Part shown: positions 13,173 to 20,351 of the stretch, in pieces
How positions within the stretch are numbered: position 1 is the stretch's first letter
Layout of the letters: each line of letters starts with the position of its first letter
Source: a virus
Strand: one strand, 5' to 3'
Virus record (IMG/VR): IMGVR_UViG_3300012988_000130
Span: 1 to 22,767 of that record
DNA: 22,767 nucleotides
Translations under genes and position numbers: made by a program
Notes under the pieces: model-generated
The model's input: only the letters and a program-made list of their open reading frames with translations
Database searches by the model: none
Told to the model about the DNA's origin: nothing

Positions 13173-13552
13173 TCTCCGAAGCCTCCCTCACCGAAGCCGC
13201 CCTCACCGAATCCGGTCAGGGGCGTTGTTGATTCAAAGTTACTTTCATCGGCAACGCCTGAAGAGATCAGGCATGCCTTGGTTGCGTCATCTACTATGTG
13301 CTCGTATCCGCCCCTGAAGAAGTTCAGGCCCGCCGAAGGGGCGGGCCAGAAAGTGGTGTCCTGATTCGGATTGGTGGGGAGGTTGGCTGCCCCGAGTTCA
13401 TCCGTGTACGTGTAGTACCTGACTTCCTCGTACTGACAGGGTGCAACCTCCTGCACCGAGATTCCACGGTCCATCCGATAGCGGACCATGAGGTCGTTCC
13501 AGGCAAAGGGAGCCTCGGAAACCGTGCGAGTTGTGTATTTCCACGTAGCCAC
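13169..13552 (-). CDS. Gly-rich-tailed structural protein, 127 aa
   Basis: The protein starts MATWKYTTRTVSEAPFAW, with two short strands (YEEVRYYTYTDEL) and a central aromatic part (TFWPAPSAGLNFFRGG). The last about 14 residues are a GFGEGGFGEGGFGE repeat encoded by near-identical 15-bp units. It overlaps the esterase start by four bases, so the two are translated together and the proteins may act together on the particle. No family is recognised. Confidence 0.6.
   Translation of the reverse strand: MATWKYTTRTVSEAPFAWNDLMVRYRMDRGISVQEVAPCQYEEVRYYTYTDELGAANLPTNPNQDTTFWPAPSAGLNFFRGGYEHIVDDATKACLISSGVADESNFESTTPLTGFGEGGFGEGGFGE
13176..13214 (-). repeat. Tandem 15-bp repeat encoding GFGEG units
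   Basis: Two and a half copies of a 15-bp unit (CCGAAGCCGCCCTCA on the plus strand) encode the Gly-Phe-Gly-Glu tail of the 127-aa protein. Copies differ by single bases. Repeat-number change between relatives would be expected. Confidence 0.85.
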
Positions 13553-13571
13553 TTGGCTCCCTTTCTCCTAG

Positions 13572-13889
13572 TTACGTAAGGCCGACAGAGCTGGTCGTAA
13601 ACCAGTTGGTGCCATCAGAGATGAACTCGGCTCGACCGCTGGTTGCAGCCACCGTCTTAGTGGCCAGGCCATCGAGAGTGGCAGGAGCCACCGGAGTCAG
13701 AGTGATGGCGCCCGCAGCGGCATTGACTACCGAGTACTTGCGGCCAGGCTGAGTCTGAGAGACCAGCGGAAAGTTGACCGTCTTGGCGGCCGTGTTGGTG
13801 TATACAACGACGCTGTCATTGGGGGTGAGAGTGTCGGTTGTGCCGGTCGCCGTTCGAGTGGTGAACGACGTATTGTCGAAGCCAGACAT
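13572..13889 (-). CDS. Capsid-decoration-like beta protein, 105 aa
   Basis: The ATG at 13889 has a strong AGGAGG SD. The product is mostly beta (VVVYTNTAAKTVNFPLV, KYSVVNAAAGAITLTPV), ending with RAEFISDGTNWFTTSS, a closing segment I associate with small head-fibre/decoration or tail-side beta proteins. It is the first gene after the capsid gene, separated by a hairpin, which fits a decoration or head-completion role. Confidence 0.6.
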   Translation of the reverse strand: MSGFDNTSFTTRTATGTTDTLTPNDSVVVYTNTAAKTVNFPLVSQTQPGRKYSVVNAAAGAITLTPVAPATLDGLATKTVAATSGRAEFISDGTNWFTTSSVGLT

Positions 13890-13918
13890 TGAACCTCCTG
13901 TTGATTGTTTACTGAAAG

Positions 13919-13947
13919 GGGGACTTTACTGGTCGAGTAAAGTCCCC
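13919..13947 (-). terminator. Post-capsid hairpin (partial terminator or processing site)
   Basis: A perfect 12-bp stem (GGGGACTTTACT paired with AGTAAAGTCCCC, loop of five) follows the capsid stop by 14 bases in the leftward direction. Only a weak T stretch (CTTTC) follows, so it may trim or slow transcription, or protect the capsid mRNA end, rather than stop it fully. Confidence 0.75.
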
Positions 13948-13961
13948 ACATCAGGCAACTA

Positions 13962-14984
13962 CTACGCGGTCGGGCGCAGAGTCGAAGTCGTCTGAGCAAC
14001 GATCAGGGACTCCGGACGGTACAGCGACCAGCCAGCAACGCCGTACCAGCCGAGCGGCTGGAAGCGGGTCAGCTTGTCGACGACCGGACCACGGACGGTG
14101 TGGAAGTCCTCAGCCACAGCCTCAGCCAGAGCCTGCTGACCGGTGTAGTACGTGTTGTACACACGCGAAGCACCAGCCGGAGCCGAAGGGCCGGAGTACG
14201 CAGCGCCGGTCTGGGCACTCTGGGCACGAGGAGTCTCGATGTACGCAGCGCCCTCGTAGGACCCGATCTCACCGGCCCAGATGTTGTCAGCAGCCGAGTA
14301 GTTGTGCGGGTCACGCCAGGCCGCAGCGCCAGTTTCCTGACGCAGGTCGAAGGAGACCTGCGGGTGGATGTAGGCGGTGTACAGCGAGCCCTTGTTCGGG
14401 TGAACCTTGTTGGTCCGGAGCTGCACGGGGGCGGTCCGGGCGATGACAGAGTTCATGGCAGAGTTGCTGATGTTGACGTCAGCAGCGCCACCGATCTGGT
14501 TCAGGGCAACAGGGTTGGTCGGGGTGGTGCCGAAGCCGTAACCGACCGTGCCGGTACCAGAACGCCGAAGCGTCTGGGTGCCCGCAGCAAGAACGTTCTG
14601 AACGATGAGGTCGACAGAGTCGATCAGGTTCCATGCCACCTGGTTGACGAGACCGGCAGTCACGTCGGTGAAGCTGAACAGGTCCAGCTTGTTGGAGACG
14701 AGGATCGAGTTACCATACTCGTTCAGGGTCACCGAGACGGTGGTCGGGTTACCGGCCGCAACGGCGTCCGGGTCAACCAGCTCGTTCAGCGGCGTGATCT
14801 GCTGAGCAAGGTCCTGGTACAGAGAGAAGACGACCGAAGAACCAGGCATCGCCTGCTGGACAGGTCGCTTGTCGGCGACCTGTCGGAACATCGGCTGTGC
14901 ACGCAGAGCGAACTCAAGCGCGCGGTCATAAGCAGTCTGGACAAGGGCAGCCATTGCCCCAGTGCCGGTAAAGGCGTTAGCCAT
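13962..14984 (-). CDS. Major capsid protein, N4-gp56 family-like, 340 aa
   Basis: The ATG at 14984 has an AGGAG SD. The N-terminal helix region (LVQTAYDRALEFALRAQPMF), ADKRPVQQAMPGSSVVF, the TPLNELVDPDAVAAGNPTTV arm, and VTLNEYGNSILVSNKLDL are typical of N4-gp56-type HK97-fold capsid proteins. YTAYIHPQVSFDLR and the C-terminal WYGVAGWSLYRPESL are also consistent. It forms the capsid shell. It sits between the scaffold upstream and the decoration-like gene downstream, the standard head-gene order. The long + strand frame opposite it is a shadow. Confidence 0.85.
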   Translation of the reverse strand: MANAFTGTGAMAALVQTAYDRALEFALRAQPMFRQVADKRPVQQAMPGSSVVFSLYQDLAQQITPLNELVDPDAVAAGNPTTVSVTLNEYGNSILVSNKLDLFSFTDVTAGLVNQVAWNLIDSVDLIVQNVLAAGTQTLRRSGTGTVGYGFGTTPTNPVALNQIGGAADVNISNSAMNSVIARTAPVQLRTNKVHPNKGSLYTAYIHPQVSFDLRQETGAAAWRDPHNYSAADNIWAGEIGSYEGAAYIETPRAQSAQTGAAYSGPSAPAGASRVYNTYYTGQQALAEAVAEDFHTVRGPVVDKLTRFQPLGWYGVAGWSLYRPESLIVAQTTSTLRPTA

Positions 14985-15013
14985 GTGGGATCACTCCTAA
15001 GTGAGAAGGAGTC

Positions 15014-15505
15014 TTACTGGCCAGGATTCAAGTTGTTCGCCTGAGCCATGGCAGCAATAAGACTGTTGAGGTCATTAGCCTGCGAGATAGCAGCGCCAGC
15101 AGCCTCGAAGTTGCCGAGTGGCGTCCCACTCTGACCGGCTTCATTCATCTGCTGATACTGCTGCTGAACCTGCGCATCGAGCGCAGGGGCAGGCGGAGAA
15201 ACGGCAGCAGGGGTTCCCTGGTTGCCAGAGCCGAAGGCGGCTCGCATGGATTCAGCCCATGCACGGGCCTTCTCCGGGTCGGGCTCTCCCTGATACAGGC
15301 TCGCTGCATCCGGAACTCCCAGTTCGCTGAAGACGGACGAGAGCTTTTCCCTGGCACGCTCTGCCTTGATCTCCGCAAGCTCTGCGAGGATCGCGTCATT
15401 CTGTGCCTTCTGCGCCTTGTAAGCCTCCCGCAGCGCCTTGGGCCCATCGTTGTGGCCAGGCTCAGTCGACTCGGCGGTCTCGTCGTAACCCCATGCGTCG
15501 TTCAT
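15014..15505 (-). CDS. Capsid scaffolding protein, 163 aa
   Basis: The ATG at 15505 has a GGGAGA SD. A polar acidic N-terminus leads to a long charged helix (ALREAYKAQKAQNDAILAEL, then AEIKAERAREKLSSVF), typical of scaffold coiled coils. After GVPDAASLYQG comes a Pro/Gln-rich flexible part (PPAPALDAQVQQQYQQM) and a last helix (LNSLIAAMAQANNL) that may contact capsid protein. Position directly upstream of the capsid gene supports the role. No protease motif is visible. Confidence 0.75.
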   Translation of the reverse strand: MNDAWGYDETAESTEPGHNDGPKALREAYKAQKAQNDAILAELAEIKAERAREKLSSVFSELGVPDAASLYQGEPDPEKARAWAESMRAAFGSGNQGTPAAVSPPAPALDAQVQQQYQQMNEAGQSGTPLGNFEAAGAAISQANDLNSLIAAMAQANNLNPGQ

Positions 15506-15534
15506 TTGATCTCCCTAGGTTGTGGCGCCATACG

Positions 15535-15553
15535 CTCATCAGGGGATGATGAG
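15535..15553 (-). promoter_or_regulatory. Hairpin upstream of the scaffold gene
   Basis: A 7-bp perfect stem (CTCATCA with TGATGAG, loop of five) lies about 30 nt before the scaffold start. It is the second of two hairpins between the tRNA and the head genes. A role in mRNA processing or 5'-end protection after tRNA release is inference. Confidence 0.5.
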
Positions 15554-15591
15554 TTTCGCTCGCCTTCAATGTGATCCCGGACTGAAGTACA

Positions 15592-15618
15592 AATCAGGGG
15601 GCCGGTCGATCCCTGATT
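15592..15618 (-). promoter_or_regulatory. Hairpin just downstream of tRNA-Trp
   Basis: An 8-bp stem (AATCAGGG with CCCTGATT, loop about 11) starts about four bases after the tRNA discriminator. A short TTG stretch follows, not a full T-run, so it looks more like a processing or weak attenuation element than a strong terminator. Confidence 0.5.
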
Positions 15619-15621
15619 CGG

Positions 15622-15692
15622 CCCGGATGGGGAGAATCGAACTCCCGTGAACGGTTTTGGAGACCGCCGCTCTGCCACTGAGCTACATCCGA
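15622..15692 (-). tRNA. tRNA-Trp (CCA anticodon)
   Basis: The 71-nt RNA folds by hand into a full cloverleaf. The acceptor stem is TCGGATG with CATCCGG (first pair U-G). The D arm is GCTC/GAGC, the anticodon stem GCGGT/ACCGT with loop CTCCAAA, the variable loop four nt, and the T arm GGGAG/CTCCC with loop TTCGATT. The anticodon CCA reads UGG (Trp). The discriminator is G and the CCA tail is not encoded. It lies inside the late operon between a virion gene and the scaffold gene. Confidence 0.9.
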
Positions 15693-15731
15693 TTGGGCCC
15701 CGGTAGACGTCCTTATCTCATACGCCTTGTA

Positions 15732-15764
15732 ATGGATGCCCCCAGAGCGAGAGTGCGCATCCAT
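15732..15764 (-). promoter_or_regulatory. Inverted repeat upstream of tRNA-Trp
   Basis: An 8-bp inverted repeat (ATGGATGC and GCATCCAT, 17-nt spacer) lies between the stop of the 352-aa gene and the tRNA. There is no T-run. It may be a processing hairpin or an operator; I see no convincing promoter between it and the tRNA. Confidence 0.4.
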
Positions 15765-15770
15765 GCTTTA

Positions 15771-16829
15771 CTACCTTGCTCCGCCCCGCTGGCCAAAGCC
15801 AGCACGGGCACCACCAGCAGCGCCACTGAAGTTGGCACGCTCCTGAGATGCAAGGCCCTTTCTCTTGTTCACCGCCGAGGCATTACCCCGGAAGGTAGCC
15901 TCTTCAGCTTCTCGCTGCGTGTAGCTGGTGCCGTAGATGGATGCCAGATCCTTCATGGTTCCAGCCTCCTGGGCAATCTGCGAGTAGCCCTGAGCGGCCT
16001 GATCGGCAGTGATGCCAGAAGTTGCCAGAGACTCGGCATACGTCTGGTCGAATGCCAGGTTGTTCTGAAGGGCCTGAGCCCCGATGGCAGCCGTTGCGGC
16101 CGCCTTCTGAATATACGGAAGGGCCTTCTTCTGATCGAGGAAGTAGGAAGTCAGCTCCCCGTCCGAAATGCCCATGGCATTCAGAGCCTTCTTATAGTTC
16201 GGATTAGCGAGGATCGTAGCCTGAGTAGCCAGATCCACCCTCGTCTGAATCTCTGAGGGGCTGACGTTCTTCCCGATCCAGGAATTGAAGTCGCTAGGCT
16301 GGTCATAGAATCCAGACGGCAGTCCGGCTGACTCCATGATCTGTCGGTAGCTGGCTTCCGTAGCGAGGTATTCACCCGCAGACAGGACAGGCAGGCCTGC
16401 CTTCTTGCGAAGCTCGTTGCCTGCGAAGCGTTCCTTGTACTCCTTGGTGTCCTGCAAAAGGATTGAGATGGTGTCAGCGCTGTACCCGTTCTTGACGTAA
16501 TCGTAGATCTTGCCTGACAGGCTTCCCAGTCCGTAGCTATTGAACAGCGCCGAGACCGCCGCAAAGGCGTCTCGGTTGTCACCGCTCAGAAGCTTGTCGT
16601 ACTGGCCTGTCACCTTGTAGAGCTCGTTCTGATTGGCCACATTGGCCTTGGCCTGGTTGTCCATGGCCTTCTGCGTAGTAGCCAGCCGCTTGTTCAGGGC
16701 CGCTATCAGAGCCTTGGAGTTTCCCTTGCGCTTGAGCTGGGCCTTCAGCCCCTCTATCTGCGCTCGGTAGGCAGAGACTTTCGACTTGCCAACCTTCAGC
16801 TTGAACTCAAGGTCACCTTCTGTTGCCAT
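15771..16829 (-). CDS. Coiled-coil virion (ejection-type) protein, 352 aa
   Basis: The ATG at 16829 has a GGAGGG SD. The first about 70 residues are a charged coiled coil (LEFKLKVGKSKVSAYRAQIE, then GLKAQLKRKGNSKALIAALN). The middle has a helical unit (FNSYGLGSLSGKIYDYVKNG, ISILLQDTKEYKERFAGN) like those of actinophage internal virion proteins. Its outline also echoes the shared module of the two hydrolase proteins next door. The rest is helical and Ala-rich, and the C-terminus is a Gly/Arg tail (GGARAGFGQRGGAR). No catalytic motif is seen. It is probably an internal core or DNA-ejection protein. Confidence 0.55.
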   Translation of the reverse strand: MATEGDLEFKLKVGKSKVSAYRAQIEGLKAQLKRKGNSKALIAALNKRLATTQKAMDNQAKANVANQNELYKVTGQYDKLLSGDNRDAFAAVSALFNSYGLGSLSGKIYDYVKNGYSADTISILLQDTKEYKERFAGNELRKKAGLPVLSAGEYLATEASYRQIMESAGLPSGFYDQPSDFNSWIGKNVSPSEIQTRVDLATQATILANPNYKKALNAMGISDGELTSYFLDQKKALPYIQKAAATAAIGAQALQNNLAFDQTYAESLATSGITADQAAQGYSQIAQEAGTMKDLASIYGTSYTQREAEEATFRGNASAVNKRKGLASQERANFSGAAGGARAGFGQRGGAR

Positions 16830-16837
16830 CTACCCTC

Positions 16838-18109
16838 CTAGTTCTTGACACCGAAGTCCGCAAGGACCTGGTGGGCTACCTGCATGAGACTGTTCTGGGC
16901 ATTCTGGGTGCCCTTCCAACGGTTGTCGGATCTGAGGTCGTTCTCGAACTGCCAGAGAGGCTTGACCGCATTGGCTCCAGTCGTCTTGTCCTTGTTCTGA
17001 AGAGCCTTCCGGATGGTCGGATCGAACAGATTGACACTGCCTGCTGGCAGCTCAAGGATCTGAGACATGGACTGCATGTAAGGAGCCGCCAGGTCTGCCA
17101 CTGTCTGACCTGCATCGAGCTGCTTGGACCACTGACTGAAGACGCCCTTGGCTGCATGCCTGATCTCATCCTCGAAATCCTGCTGAGTAGCCATCCCGCG
17201 CACGATCAGACGTGCGCGGTCTGCGAACCACTTGCCATTGAAAGCGACACCCATCTGGTAGGCGTAGGTCTTCAGCTTCTCGATGGCCTCACCACCCTCG
17301 CCGCCCCAGTCGTCATCCCCGAAGGTGACGAACTTGCCCAGTTCATCCCGCATCTGGGCATCTGTCCAGCCGTTCAACATGGACTTCATGGTCCAGTCGT
17401 CCAGCTTCTTGGACAGCTTGGAGTTGACGGTAATGCCGAGCTGAGCAGCCATTTGCTTGATCTTCACGCGCTGCTGGGCAAGCTGCTGCTTGGCTGTGGC
17501 GGGGTCGCCGTACTGGAGGATGAGGAACTTCCTCGCAGACTCAGGCTTGGACTTCCACCACTTGGTGTCCCGAAGGCCTGCCTGGAATTTGGCTGCCGTC
17601 CATCCGCCCTTGACTGCCTTGTCGAACAGCTTCTTCAGTTCAGGCACTGAGTTGAACAGAGACTCTACAAAGCCATAGCTTTCAGCAGTCTCTGACCGGC
17701 TCATTGGTGCACTGCCTCCACCACCTCCGCCCGACGAGGCGGAGGAAGAGCCACCAGAGTTCTTGACTGTGGCACTGGAGCCACCGTAGTACTTCTGGTA
17801 GGCACCATTGCCGTAGGTGGACCAGGGCCCCCAGTTCTTGCCGCCGTTGCTCATCTTGTAGGCGACTCGGGCATTGGTCAGGGGATCGAACAGTGCGTCA
17901 TTGGAGCTGAGCCCATACTGCCGACGCCTCTCGGGCCCCATGCCTCCCAGCATGTTGATCTGGAAGAGGCCATAGGAGTTGTCGCCCGTACCAGCGTTGC
18001 CGTTGTGGGCCCTGGCATTGCCTCCGGACTCGGCCATCGCAATGGCGTAAGCCATCTTGAGACCGTCACCCTTGAAGCCAGCCTGCTTGAGAATGCTCAT
18101 GAGGTCCAT
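16838..18109 (-). CDS. Virion SLT/goose-lysozyme-like transglycosylase with ejection module, 423 aa
   Basis: The ATG at 18109 shares a base with the previous stop (TGATG). Residues 1-108 are an SLT/goose-lysozyme-like fold: LKMAYAIAMAESGGN with likely catalytic E27, then NSYGLFQINM, then FDPLTNARVAYKMSNGG and WSTYGNGAYQKYY. A Gly/Ser linker (109-140) leads to a helical module of about 280 residues (from AESYGFVESLFNSVPELKKL). This module is clearly paralogous to the C-terminal part of the NlpC/P60 protein upstream. The enzyme cuts glycan strands of the cell wall, presumably during DNA entry, as T7 gp16 does. There is no signal peptide, so it acts from the particle. Confidence 0.8.
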   Translation of the reverse strand: MDLMSILKQAGFKGDGLKMAYAIAMAESGGNARAHNGNAGTGDNSYGLFQINMLGGMGPERRRQYGLSSNDALFDPLTNARVAYKMSNGGKNWGPWSTYGNGAYQKYYGGSSATVKNSGGSSSASSGGGGGGSAPMSRSETAESYGFVESLFNSVPELKKLFDKAVKGGWTAAKFQAGLRDTKWWKSKPESARKFLILQYGDPATAKQQLAQQRVKIKQMAAQLGITVNSKLSKKLDDWTMKSMLNGWTDAQMRDELGKFVTFGDDDWGGEGGEAIEKLKTYAYQMGVAFNGKWFADRARLIVRGMATQQDFEDEIRHAAKGVFSQWSKQLDAGQTVADLAAPYMQSMSQILELPAGSVNLFDPTIRKALQNKDKTTGANAVKPLWQFENDLRSDNRWKGTQNAQNSLMQVAHQVLADFGVKN

Positions 18110-19410
18110 CAGCTACCGCCTCCGCTCATGAGTCCCATGTCCCGAAGGATCGAATGGCCTACGTTCATCACTTGGTCCTGCGCTCCCTGAGTGGAGCGCC
18201 ATCGAGGGTCATTCCTCAGCATGCTCTGGAAGTCCGGAAGGTTCATGCCTGAAGGCTTCCCGTCCTTGTCCAGTCCATTGAGTGCATTGCGGATGGTCGG
18301 GTCCATGAGGCCAAGGGGAGAGTCGGGAAGCTCCAGCTCCTTGGACATCAGTTGCTGATAGGGGTTAGCGATGTCCTTCATCGTCATGCCCGCATCTATC
18401 TGCTCGCTGTATCCAGGGAATGCAGACTTCGCCTGCTCTCTGATCTGGCTCTCGAAGTCCTGACTGGTGGCCATCTTCCGCACCACCAGCTGAGCCTGGT
18501 TCTTGATTGCCTGGTCACCGATCTCGACGCCCATTTGGGCGGCGTACTGCTTCATGGTGAACTCATGCATGCCAGCCTCACCCTTGAGCGTGCCATCCTT
18601 GGTGAATGTCACGTACTGACCAAGGGCATCCCGGATCTGACCTTCCTCCATGCCCGTCCGCATGACAGTGTCAACGACACTCTTCAGCTTGGACTGAGGA
18701 ATGGCCGCCCCCATCTGGGCGGCCAGCTGCTGGACCTGAGTAGTCACTGCAAGCTGCTGAGCCTGCCATGTGGCAGGGTCTGTCTTCTCCAGCACTTGAG
18801 CCTGCCTGGCGCTCTCTGAGGTCTTCTTCCACCATGAAGTGTCCCGGAGTCCGGCTTGGAACTTTTCGGCCGTCCAGGAGCCGTCTACGGCTTCCTTGAA
18901 CAGCTTCTTGAGTTCACTGTTGCCGTTCAGAAATCCATATGCCCAGCCGTACGAGGCAGCCAGCTCCTCGGGAGTCATTTTGACCTCAGCTTCAGTCGGA
19001 CCATCGGCCACCGAAGCACCAGAAGTCTTGACTCCATCGATGCGACGGCCACCCATGAACCTGTCCAGGTAGTAGCCGGAGGTCATGTCAACCACTTCGG
19101 CAGACTTGCCGGGGCGGGGAGTATGGAACATCTTCCCGTTGCCCATATAGATGCCGACATGGTCAGGTCCGGCTACATTCTTGTCGGTGTCGAAGAAGAC
19201 CAGATCGCCAGGGCGAAGGCCCTTCATTCCGATGGCCTGACCCTGGCCGATCTGGTCGTAGGTAACTCGGGGCAGCTTGATTCCGAAGTGAGCAAAGCCG
19301 TACTGCATCAGGCCGGAACAATCGAAGCCTCCAGGCTGGGCACCGCCCCAGACGTAAGGCGTACCCTTGAACTGCAACAGGTACTTGACGATGTCCTCAC
19401 CTGACGCCAT
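18109..19410 (-). CDS. Virion NlpC/P60 peptidase with ejection module, 433 aa
   Basis: The ATG at 19410 has a GGAGG SD. Residues 1-125 are a complete NlpC/P60 domain: GTPYVWGGAQPGGFDCSGLM with nucleophile C31, GLRPGDLVFFDTD, DHVGIYMGNGKMFHTP with H84 and third polar residue H96. A short linker (126-145) leads to a module of about 280 residues (SYGWAYGFLNGNSELKKLF, FQAGLRDTSWWKKTSESAR, MATSQDFESQIREQAK, DPTIRNALNG) shared with the transglycosylase protein. The domain cuts peptide cross-links or stems of peptidoglycan. Together the two proteins can open both bond types of the wall at entry. Confidence 0.85.
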   Translation of the reverse strand: MASGEDIVKYLLQFKGTPYVWGGAQPGGFDCSGLMQYGFAHFGIKLPRVTYDQIGQGQAIGMKGLRPGDLVFFDTDKNVAGPDHVGIYMGNGKMFHTPRPGKSAEVVDMTSGYYLDRFMGGRRIDGVKTSGASVADGPTEAEVKMTPEELAASYGWAYGFLNGNSELKKLFKEAVDGSWTAEKFQAGLRDTSWWKKTSESARQAQVLEKTDPATWQAQQLAVTTQVQQLAAQMGAAIPQSKLKSVVDTVMRTGMEEGQIRDALGQYVTFTKDGTLKGEAGMHEFTMKQYAAQMGVEIGDQAIKNQAQLVVRKMATSQDFESQIREQAKSAFPGYSEQIDAGMTMKDIANPYQQLMSKELELPDSPLGLMDPTIRNALNGLDKDGKPSGMNLPDFQSMLRNDPRWRSTQGAQDQVMNVGHSILRDMGLMSGGGS

Positions 19411-19412
19411 TG

Positions 19413-20342
19413 CTAACCTCCAGTAATCATCTGCATGAGAGCGTTGAAGTAAGTGGTACCAGCCTGGTACTTGCCGTACTCAGGCCCCTTCTTCGCTCCG
19501 CCTTCCACAATGGAACCCAGGGCAGCCTGGGAAGCACCACCCGTAGTGGTGCTGGACTGGGCTACCTCTTCCCCCATGTCATTGAGAGTGTGAGTAGTCG
19601 TAGTCATCTCAGGGTTTGCCCGCTCATAGCCATTGATGCTGGACCGGTACTTGGCCAGCTCTTCATCCGTAGGTGCACGGCCAAGCAGCTCCGTGAGCAT
19701 CTGAGTAGTCAGTGCCCTGACGTCCTCGGGGGACGACAGGTTGACGTTCTTGCTCGTGGTCGTCTTGGTCCGGGGTCCTACATACTTGACCTTATCGCCG
19801 GTCCTGGCGTCATAGAGCCAGTCACCCTTGCGGATGGTACCGAAGCCCTTGCCGTCATTGGCGTAGGAACCCATGACATCCCAGGGCGACCACTCGGCAC
19901 CTTCCTTGGAGAACGCCTGGGCGGACTTTACGAGTCCATCCCAGGCATCCATGATCTCAGGCATGCCCATGTTGTAGTCGAAGCCAGGCATCTTGTAGAG
20001 AATGCCCTTGGAGATGAAGTCCCGCTTCTGCTTCTCGTCCCAGTTAATGGGAGCCATGCGGGCATTCTCGTAGCTGTCGGTGTTCTTGCCCGAGAAGGCC
20101 CCAATCATGCCCACACCACCAGCCGCAAGGCCGGGGTTGAGGATCCCCTTGTTGGGTCCGAGATAGACTCGGCTGCCAGGAGTTCCAGGCTTTGAATTGA
20201 AGCCACTCAGATAAGCCCCGGCATCAAAGCCGGGGCCAGCAGACACCGTCGACCCACCAGACAGGCCGGAGCCAGTGGCCTGAAGGGCCGCAAGTCCCTG
20301 CTGCTGCTGAGCTTGGTCCAGAACATAAGGCCCATCGGCCAT
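19413..20342 (-). CDS. Virion-associated protein, 309 aa
   Basis: The ATG at 20342 has an AAGGAG SD. The N-terminus is Gln/Gly-rich and flexible, with a Gly/Ala-rich stretch (GLAAGGVGMIGAFSG) that might cross or touch a membrane. The middle has NWDEKQKRDFISKGILYKMP, and the C-terminal part has LLGRAPTDEELAKYRSSING, a helical segment found in actinophage internal virion proteins. Two Thr-rich patches (TKTTTSK, MTTTTHT) are present. It lies between the giant protein and the paired hydrolases, so it is probably part of the same ejection machinery. No enzymatic motif is seen. Confidence 0.55.
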   Translation of the reverse strand: MADGPYVLDQAQQQQGLAALQATGSGLSGGSTVSAGPGFDAGAYLSGFNSKPGTPGSRVYLGPNKGILNPGLAAGGVGMIGAFSGKNTDSYENARMAPINWDEKQKRDFISKGILYKMPGFDYNMGMPEIMDAWDGLVKSAQAFSKEGAEWSPWDVMGSYANDGKGFGTIRKGDWLYDARTGDKVKYVGPRTKTTTSKNVNLSSPEDVRALTTQMLTELLGRAPTDEELAKYRSSINGYERANPEMTTTTHTLNDMGEEVAQSSTTTGGASQAALGSIVEGGAKKGPEYGKYQAGTTYFNALMQMITGG

Positions 20343-20351
20343 GGCTACTCC

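Noticed and set aside
14100-15044. Open + strand frame of 314 aa opposite the capsid gene
   Set aside because: Val/Arg/Gly-rich shadow of the capsid gene with no SD and no family pattern; GC-rich codon positions explain the open frame.
15622-15692. tRNA-Trp as an integration attachment site
   Set aside because: No integrase, excisionase or repressor is visible and the tRNA is a full gene within a late operon; nothing supports lysogeny.
15693-15731. Sigma-70-like promoter before the tRNA
   Set aside because: TTACAA and TATGAG-like boxes are present but only about four bases apart, so they do not make a promoter.
16823-17650. Open + strand frame of 275 aa opposite the transglycosylase gene
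   Set aside because: Shadow of a clear gene; composition (Leu/His-rich) fits reversed codons and no SD is present.
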